A stretch of 19,776 bases of DNA from Croceibacterium_A sp039927815 (GTDB lineage Bacteria > Pseudomonadota > Alphaproteobacteria > Sphingomonadales > Sphingomonadaceae): NCBI GenBank assembly GCA_039927815.1, contig JBDSUJ010000108.1:1-19776 (forward strand), read 5' to 3'. Every line of letters begins with the position of its first letter. Within the stretch, counting starts at the first letter, position 1. The translations under genes and the position numbers were made by a program. A model generated the notes under the pieces. That model had not been told where the DNA came from and did not search any database. It saw only the letters and a program-made list of their open reading frames with translations. Shown here in pieces: positions 15,191 through 19,776 of the stretch.

Positions 15191-15937
15191 CTACCTGGGC
15201 GCGAGCTCGTATATCACGCTGAGAGTGACCCCGCTCTGCACTTCGCCCGGCTGGATCGGCGTCGATTTAACCGCGTCGGTGCGGGCAAACATCGGCATCG
15301 GACCGTTGAAACCGCCGCCGCCTTCTGAAATCGAGAGGATGCGGACCACCCGCAAGCCGGTGGCCTGTGCGTAGAAATCGGCCCGCTCGCGCGCTTGCTT
15401 GAGCGCGTCGAGTCGCGCTTCGCGCAAGGCGGCGGCATCGTCGTCGAGCTGGAACGAGGGACCGTTGATCTGGTTGGCACCGGCCGCGGCCAGAGCATCG
15501 ATCACCGATCCAAAGTTCCTGATATCGTGGTGCCGCACGGTCAGATTGTTCGATGCCTGGTAGCCGACGATCTGCGGCGCCTGGGATTGCGAGCCGGCAC
15601 GGTTCTGGTCGCCGTAGAGCGGATTGACCGAAATGTTGCTGGTCTGGATATCGCGCTCGGCGATCCCGGCACGTTTGAGCGCCGCTATGACCTGAGTCAT
15701 CGCGCGGGCGTTGTCGGTCAGCGCGGCGGCGGCGGTGGTGCCCTGCGTGGTAACTCCGGCATTGAACACCGCCAGATCGGGGGCGCGTATGGACTCGCCG
15801 CTGGCGCTGATCGACAACAGCGTATTGCCCGGTGCGGCCATCGTCGCCGGTTGAGCGGTCTGGGCCGACGCCGGAATCGTGGCCCCGGTCCCCGCCGCCG
15901 CGAGCGCGGCCGCTAGTACAAACTTGCGAATAAACAT
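15191..15937 (-). CDS. SIMPL-domain (DUF541) periplasmic protein
   Basis: Exported protein of 248 residues with a signal peptide (about 1-25, likely cleavage ASA|QT) and one SIMPL/DUF541 domain (from about residue 40: ISASGESIRAPDLAVFNAGV, a family-typical opening). The family includes E. coli YggE, linked to tolerance of oxidative stress, but the molecular activity is not established. The start is well supported by AGGAG (15949-15945) seven bases upstream. It lies between pyrF and trpF in the same direction, 64 and 42 bases away, although it has no obvious link to nucleotide or tryptophan synthesis, so it may be a passenger in the operon or have its own promoter. Confidence 0.88.
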   Translation of the reverse strand: MFIRKFVLAAALAAAGTGATIPASAQTAQPATMAAPGNTLLSISASGESIRAPDLAVFNAGVTTQGTTAAAALTDNARAMTQVIAALKRAGIAERDIQTSNISVNPLYGDQNRAGSQSQAPQIVGYQASNNLTVRHHDIRNFGSVIDALAAAGANQINGPSFQLDDDAAALREARLDALKQARERADFYAQATGLRVVRILSISEGGGGFNGPMPMFARTDAVKSTPIQPGEVQSGVTLSVIYELAPR

Positions 15938-15996
15938 GAGTCAACTCCTCTTGTCCCTCGGGCTAAGGGGAGGGCGGCTGTCTTTTGCCTGAACCG

Positions 15997-16014
15997 GGCG
16001 ACTAAATTGTCGCC
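15997..16014 (-). terminator. Hairpin spanning the pyrF stop codon
   Basis: GGCGAC (15997-16002) and GTCGCC (16009-16014) form a perfect 6-bp stem with a 6-base AT-only loop containing most of the pyrF stop. No U-tract follows in the pyrF direction, so it could be a weak or Rho-assisted terminator, or an mRNA 3'-end stabiliser after processing, separating pyrF from the SIMPL gene. Confidence 0.3.
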
Positions 16015-16676
16015 TCGATCGCCTTTGCAGCCGAAAGCGGATCGTCGGCGCGGCTGATCGGGCGGCCGACCACCAGCACGCTGGCGCCATCGTCGCGCGC
16101 TTGGCGCGGGGTGACGACGCGCTTCTGGTCGCCGTGGCCCGCCCCGTTGAGCCGCAGCCCGGGGACCACGAAGTAGCCGTCGCGCCACTGCTTTCGAACC
16201 GCGCCGACTTCGTGACCCGAGCACACAATGCCGTCGAGCCCTGCGCTCTCCGCCAGTTCCGCCAGCCGCATAACTTGATCATGGGCGTTGCCGGTAACCC
16301 CGGTCCGCTCAAGATCGCGCCCATCGAGGCTGGTCAGCAAGGTCACCGCGACCACTTTAGTATTCATGCCGGCGGCCGCCTTGGCATCTTCCATCATCGC
16401 CCGCCCGCCGGTGGCATGCACAGTCACGATCGCCGGTTCGAGCACGTGGATCGATTGCATCGCGCCGGCGACGGTATTGGGGATGTCATGCAGCTTGAGA
16501 TCGAGGAAGATCGGCAACCCGACATGGGCGATCTCGTGCACGCCGTGATGGCCGTGCGCGCAAAAGAATTCGAGCCCGAGCTTGAATCCGCCGATGTGCG
16601 CCTTGACCTTGTCTGCCAGCGCCTTGGCGCCATCGAGAGTCGGCAGGTCGAGCGCGAGAAAGACCGGGTTGCTCAT
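16002..16676 (-). CDS. pyrF: Orotidine 5'-phosphate decarboxylase
   Basis: Last enzyme of de novo UMP synthesis, decarboxylating OMP. The 224-residue TIM barrel shows the group I catalytic set: Asp10 (LALDL), Lys32 (FKLGLEFF), and DLKLHDIPNTV with Asp59, Lys61 and Asp64. A C-terminal VVGRPISRADDP provides the phosphate-binding Arg and loop. The ATG overlaps the stop of the lapA-like gene (ATGA), so the two are translationally coupled. The C-terminus is short but complete for the bacterial family. Confidence 0.95.
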   Translation of the reverse strand: MSNPVFLALDLPTLDGAKALADKVKAHIGGFKLGLEFFCAHGHHGVHEIAHVGLPIFLDLKLHDIPNTVAGAMQSIHVLEPAIVTVHATGGRAMMEDAKAAAGMNTKVVAVTLLTSLDGRDLERTGVTGNAHDQVMRLAELAESAGLDGIVCSGHEVGAVRKQWRDGYFVVPGLRLNGAGHGDQKRVVTPRQARDDGASVLVVGRPISRADDPLSAAKAIEATI

Positions 16677-17032
16677 AAGCCCGGTGGCGGATCGCGCGAT
16701 TCGTCTCGCACGATCGGGGCCGGCTGGTCAGCGGGCACGACAACCCGCTCGTCCACCGTCGCCGCGGGCACGACCGGGATGGTAGTTGCCGCACGCGAAG
16801 TCGCCTCGAGGCCGCTGATCCGCCGCGACAGCTGCCACTTGTTTGCCCGGTGGAGCAGCCACATCGGCACGAACCCGATCAGGAACGAAATGACCACGAT
16901 CGCGGGAAGTTTGGTTTCGACCACCAGGTTGGTCCAGATCTTGACGGTCACCGTCGGGTCCCAGTTGGCGAAGGAAAACACCAGCAGCGCTGTCAACAGC
17001 AGCACCCAGACGATCGTGCGGACGATTTGCAT
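16673..17032 (-). CDS. LapA-domain (DUF1049) inner-membrane protein
   Basis: Small membrane protein of 119 residues with two transmembrane helices (about 6-23 and 44-61) joined by a short loop (SFANWDPTVTVKIW), followed by a cytoplasmic RANKWQ-type basic stretch and a Pro/Val-rich tail. This layout matches the LapA/DUF1049 family; E. coli LapA works with LapB in tuning LPS synthesis through LpxC turnover, but no lapB is visible here and the alphaproteobacterial role is inferred. A strong ribosome site (AAGGAGG) precedes the ATG. In many alphaproteobacteria this gene sits between ihfB and the pyrF/trpF genes; here purB occupies the upstream place. Confidence 0.85.
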   Translation of the reverse strand: MQIVRTIVWVLLLTALLVFSFANWDPTVTVKIWTNLVVETKLPAIVVISFLIGFVPMWLLHRANKWQLSRRISGLEATSRAATTIPVVPAATVDERVVVPADQPAPIVRDESRDPPPGL

Positions 17033-17086
17033 GTGCGCCTCCTTAACCCGGGCGATACGGCGATTGGCGCGGCATGGAAAGGGAGC

Positions 17087-18397
17087 TCAGCCGAACACGC
17101 GCGTGAAGATCGTGTCGACATGCTTGAAATGGTATTCAAGGTCGAACAGCGCGGACAGCTTGTCCGCGGGCAGTGCGGCCGCGACTTCGGGATCGTGGCA
17201 GAGCAGGTCGAGGAGCGACAGCGTGCCGTCGCTTTCCCACACCTTCATCGCGTTGCGCTGGACCAGGCGATAGGCATCGTCCCGTACGAGGCCGGCCTGA
17301 GTCAGCGCGAGCAGGACGCGCTGAGAGTGCACAAGCCCGCCCATCCGATCGAGATTTTTCTGCATCCGCTCGGGATAGATCAGCAGCTTGTCGATCACCC
17401 CAGTCAGTCGGGCGAGCGCGAAATCCAGCGTGATCGTGGCGTCGGGCCCGATGAACCGTTCGACCGACGAATGCGAGATGTCCCGCTCGTGCCACAGTGC
17501 GACGTTCTCCAGCGCCGGCGTCACGGCGCTGCGGACCACGCGGGCCAGGCCGGTCAGGTTCTCGGTCAACACTGGGTTGCGCTTGTGCGGCATCGCACTC
17601 GATCCCTTTTGACCGGGTCCGAAGTATTCCTCCGCCTCGAGTACTTCGGTGCGCTGCAGGTGGCGCACCTCGATCGCCAGCCGTTCGACCGAACTGGCGA
17701 TAACGCCGAGGACGGCGAAGAACATCGCGTGCCGGTCGCGCGGGATGACCTGGGTCGAGATCGTCTCGGGCACCAGGCCGAGCTTGTCCGCCACATGCGC
17801 TTCGACCTCAGGCGCGATATTGGCGAAGGTGCCCACGGCGCCGCTGACCGCGCAAGTGGCGATTTCAGCCCGCGCGGCCACCAGCCGCTGGCGGCAACGT
17901 GCGAACTCGGCATGGGCCTGCGCCAGCTTGAGCCCGAACGTCATCGGTTCGGCATGGATGCCATGGCTGCGGCCGATGGTCGGGGTGTACTTGTGTTCCT
18001 CCGCCCGGCGTTGGAGAGCGGCCAGCAAGGCGTCGAGATCGGCGAGGAGGATGTCGGACGCCTGCGCCAGCTGCACCGCCAAGGTGGTGTCGAGCACGTC
18101 GGAGCTGGTCAGGCCCTGATGCATGAAGCGCGCCTCGGGCCCGACCTGTTCGGCCACCCAGTCGAGGAACGCGATGACGTCGTGCTTGAGGACCGCCTCC
18201 TTGGCGTCGATCGCGGCGACGTCGATCCTGGGCCCGGTCGCCCACCAGTCCCACAGCGCCTTGCCGGCGTTCGGCGGAATCATGCCCAGCTCGCCCAGCT
18301 TCTCGGTCGCATGCGCCTCGATCTCGAACCAGATGCGAAAGCGCGCCTCCGCCTCCCAGATTGCGGACATGGCGGGACGGGAATAGCGCGGGATCAT
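17087..18397 (-). CDS. purB: Adenylosuccinate lyase
   Basis: Catalyses two fumarate-releasing steps of purine synthesis (SAICAR to AICAR, and adenylosuccinate to AMP). The 436-residue product has the fumarase/aspartase superfamily signature GSSAMPHKRNP (265-275), the flexible catalytic loop that holds the active-site Ser. Other conserved regions are TSSDVLDT (97-104) and RSHGIHAEPMTFG (143-155) with the catalytic His. The ATG has GGAG six bases upstream (18404-18407). It lies 46 bases after the acyltransferase gene and 54 bases before the lapA-like gene, so an internal promoter is possible on either side. Confidence 0.96.
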   Translation of the reverse strand: MIPRYSRPAMSAIWEAEARFRIWFEIEAHATEKLGELGMIPPNAGKALWDWWATGPRIDVAAIDAKEAVLKHDVIAFLDWVAEQVGPEARFMHQGLTSSDVLDTTLAVQLAQASDILLADLDALLAALQRRAEEHKYTPTIGRSHGIHAEPMTFGLKLAQAHAEFARCRQRLVAARAEIATCAVSGAVGTFANIAPEVEAHVADKLGLVPETISTQVIPRDRHAMFFAVLGVIASSVERLAIEVRHLQRTEVLEAEEYFGPGQKGSSAMPHKRNPVLTENLTGLARVVRSAVTPALENVALWHERDISHSSVERFIGPDATITLDFALARLTGVIDKLLIYPERMQKNLDRMGGLVHSQRVLLALTQAGLVRDDAYRLVQRNAMKVWESDGTLSLLDLLCHDPEVAAALPADKLSALFDLEYHFKHVDTIFTRVFG

Positions 18398-18443
18398 CGA
18401 GAACTCCGAGGAAGATCGCGCCGGCGCTACGGCCCGCCGAAAG

Positions 18444-18995
18444 TTAGCGCAAGTCGGGGTTCGGCCGGGGCTTCAACCGCGTCGCCGGATTCCCCGCGTA
18501 ATATGTCCACGGCGCCAGGTCTTGCATCGCCACACCCCGGGCGCCCAGGACCGCGCCTTCGCCGATGGTCACTCCCGGACCGACGAACGCCTCGGCCGCG
18601 ACCCAGGCAGCGCGCCCGATGTGCACCGGCCGCAGCACAAGCGGAAAGCTCGGGTCTTCGACTAGGTGAGTGCTGGCAATCAGCGAGACGTTCTGGGAAA
18701 TCACTGCCCCCGGTCCGATCGTGATGTGGCCCTGGTTGTAGCAGTTGACGCACCGACCGAGCACCGCCCCTTCACCGATGGCGAGGTTCCTCGGCAGCCA
18801 GATCCGGGTGGAACCATAGATACGGACGTTCGCGCCGACGCTGGCGCCAAACAAGCGCAGCACCGTGCTGCGCCAGCTCCACAACGGCGGCGGGGTAAAG
18901 CGGCACAGGACCAGCCAGGAGAGACCCCACAGCACGCGCGCTGCCTTGTTCGCCACCGAAAAGCTTGGCGCATGGGGCCCGGGACCAAGGTCCAT
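18444..18995 (-). CDS. Hexapeptide-repeat acetyltransferase, WcaF-like
   Basis: Product of 183 residues. An N-terminal part with a hydrophobic, Trp-rich stretch (about 20-45) is followed by left-handed beta-helix hexapeptide repeats (about 50-170, e.g. IGEGAVLG, IGPGAVIS, IGRAAWVA, IGEGAVLG). The ending APWTYYAGNPATRLKPR is typical of the WcaF/putative colanic-acid acetyltransferase group, which moves an acetyl group from acetyl-CoA to a sugar. Substrate is unknown; no glycosyltransferase or polysaccharide genes are nearby. The ATG directly follows the radC stop (TAGATG, no gap), which suggests co-translation with radC despite no obvious functional link. Confidence 0.85.
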   Translation of the reverse strand: MDLGPGPHAPSFSVANKAARVLWGLSWLVLCRFTPPPLWSWRSTVLRLFGASVGANVRIYGSTRIWLPRNLAIGEGAVLGRCVNCYNQGHITIGPGAVISQNVSLIASTHLVEDPSFPLVLRPVHIGRAAWVAAEAFVGPGVTIGEGAVLGARGVAMQDLAPWTYYAGNPATRLKPRPNPDLR

Positions 18996-19700
18996 CTAGA
19001 TCAGCCCTTTGGCGCGCAGCGATACGTGGCCCTCGCGCCCGACGATTACATGGTCGTGAACCGCAATTCCGAGCAGCCTGCCGGCTTCGGCGATGCGCTG
19101 GGTGATCTGGATGTCGGCGCGGCTCGGCTCGGGATTTCCGCTCGGGTGGTTGTGGACCAGGATGAGCGCCGCGGCGCCGCTGTCGAGCCCGCGCCGGATC
19201 ACTTCGCGCGGGTGGATGCTCGCCTCGTCGATCGAACCGTCGCACACGTGGTGGTCTAGGATCAGTCGATTCTGGGTGTTGAGATATAGCACTCGGACGC
19301 GTTCCACAGTCAGGTGCGCCATGTCGATTGCGAGATAATCGAGTAGCGCCTGCCAGCTTGCCAGCACCGGCTTGTCCTGCACCGCGCTTCGCGCCATCCG
19401 GCGGGCGGCGAGAGCGGCGATCTTGAGCGCACCGATACTGGTCTCGCTGATGCCCTTTATCTGCAGGATCGCGCCGGGCTCGGCGTCGAGCACACCGGCA
19501 AGGGTACCGAAGCGCTTGAGCAATTCCTTGGCTAGCGGCTTGGTATCGCCCCGCGCGTGAGCGCCGAACAACAGGTATTCGAGCACCTCGTAGTCGGCCA
19601 GCGCTTCGGCCCCGCCTTCGAGCAATCGTTGCCGCAGCCGTGCGCGATGCCCGGCGCCCGCGTGTTCGACTTTCGGCTTGGGTTCAGCTTCGGCGGGCAA
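18996..19700 (-). CDS. radC: RadC-family JAMM protein
   Basis: Protein of 234 residues with an N-terminal RadC domain (HRARLRQRL, then DYEVLEYLLF), a helix-hairpin-helix-like ILQIKGISE (78-86) and a C-terminal JAMM/MPN+ metal site HNHPSGNPEPSRAD (His183, His185, Asp196). The biochemical function of RadC is unclear: the old DNA-repair assignment in E. coli has been questioned, though JAMM and HhH motifs suggest action near DNA. The only start is a TTG at 19700: an in-frame TAA lies 9 bases upstream, and AAGG (19708-19711) seven bases upstream acts as the ribosome site. It is the first gene of the minus-strand block and overlaps nothing else. Confidence 0.92.
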   Translation of the reverse strand: MPAEAEPKPKVEHAGAGHRARLRQRLLEGGAEALADYEVLEYLLFGAHARGDTKPLAKELLKRFGTLAGVLDAEPGAILQIKGISETSIGALKIAALAARRMARSAVQDKPVLASWQALLDYLAIDMAHLTVERVRVLYLNTQNRLILDHHVCDGSIDEASIHPREVIRRGLDSGAAALILVHNHPSGNPEPSRADIQITQRIAEAGRLLGIAVHDHVIVGREGHVSLRAKGLI

Positions 19701-19762
19701 GGGGTGGCCTTATCGTTGGCTCGCGCATTGCCTTTGCCAGGGCTCTCGCGCAAGGGAGGGTG
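19701..19762. promoter_or_regulatory. Region upstream of radC
   Basis: Short gap that must hold the radC ribosome site (AAGG at 19708-19711) and probably the promoter of the long minus-strand block. The minus strand here has only short open frames without recognisable protein. I see no clear -35/-10 pair. Confidence 0.35.
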
Positions 19763-19776
19763 ATGGCTGAGGACGC
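19763..19776 (+). CDS. Possible start of a divergent gene, truncated by window edge
   Basis: ATG at 19763 is preceded by GGGAGGG (19754-19760), a Shine-Dalgarno-like run spaced only two to four bases away, and reads Met-Ala-Glu-Asp before the window ends. A divergent gene opposite radC would need a start about here. Too little sequence remains to identify a product, and the tight spacing makes the call tentative. Confidence 0.3.

Noticed and set aside
16101..17273. A 390-codon plus-strand open frame
   Set aside because: Complement of pyrF, lapA-like and the purB 3' end, without signature or plausible composition.
16850..18724. A 624-codon plus-strand open frame opposite purB and its neighbours
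   Set aside because: It lies antisense to well-supported purB, the lapA-like gene and the acyltransferase. Its translation is rich in Arg, His, Gln and Gly with no recognisable domain, as expected for the complement of high-GC genes.
19532..19753. Minus-strand open frame overlapping the radC start
   Set aside because: It is out of frame with radC, overlaps its conserved N-terminus, and has a Pro/Arg/Lys-rich composition typical of shadow frames.
1..19776. Mobile elements, CRISPR arrays, tRNA or rRNA genes
   Set aside because: None was found on reading: no transposase, integrase or phage genes, no regularly spaced repeats and no tRNA-like arms.

Overview
This is ordinary, densely packed chromosomal DNA from a high-GC alphaproteobacterium, most likely Sphingomonadales (Sphingomonadaceae or Erythrobacteraceae). 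That placement is inferred from gene order (lapA, pyrF, trpF, trpB, trpA, accD and folC in one direction), a plant/alphaproteobacterial-type glutathione reductase, an AmpG-like permease and the base composition. No database search was run. I see no tRNA, rRNA, CRISPR array, insertion sequence, prophage or integron.

Layout. (1) 1-1629, minus: 3'-truncated membrane diguanylate cyclase (7TM-DISM plus GGDEF). (2) 1630-1931: divergent intergenic region that holds an unusually structured leader for the next gene. (3) 1932-4779, plus: RhlE-type DEAD-box RNA helicase, then glutathione reductase. (4) 4783-7083, minus: UvrD/PcrA helicase, convergent with glutathione reductase and preceded by a perfect alphaproteobacterial LexA-type box. 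(5) 7210-7554, plus: small secreted protein of unknown function. (6) 7562-8871, minus: rsmD and an RluB-type pseudouridine synthase, overlapping by 4 bases. (7) 8963-10312, plus: AmpG-like permease whose stop codon overlaps that of folC. (8) 10309-19700, minus: eleven genes in one direction, in transcription order radC, a WcaF-like acyltransferase, purB, lapA-like, pyrF, a SIMPL-domain protein, trpF, trpB, trpA, accD, folC. (9) A possible divergent gene start at the right edge.

How the genes fit together. The long minus-strand block combines tryptophan synthesis (trpF-B-A), purine and pyrimidine synthesis (purB, pyrF), the first step of fatty-acid synthesis (accD) and folate synthesis (folC). 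Within trpF to folC every junction overlaps or is separated by one base, so translation is probably coupled. The 42-64 base gaps around purB, lapA and the SIMPL gene leave room for internal promoters or processing. The rest is housekeeping: RNA remodelling and ribosome maturation (rhlE, rsmD, RluB-type), redox balance (gor), DNA repair (uvrD, radC), cell-wall recycling (ampG-like) and c-di-GMP signalling.

I found no convincing new multi-gene system. The best leads are regulatory: the LexA-type box at the uvrD start, which also bears on the choice of start codon, and the nested, mutually exclusive inverted repeats plus a stem/T-tract directly before the rhlE start.
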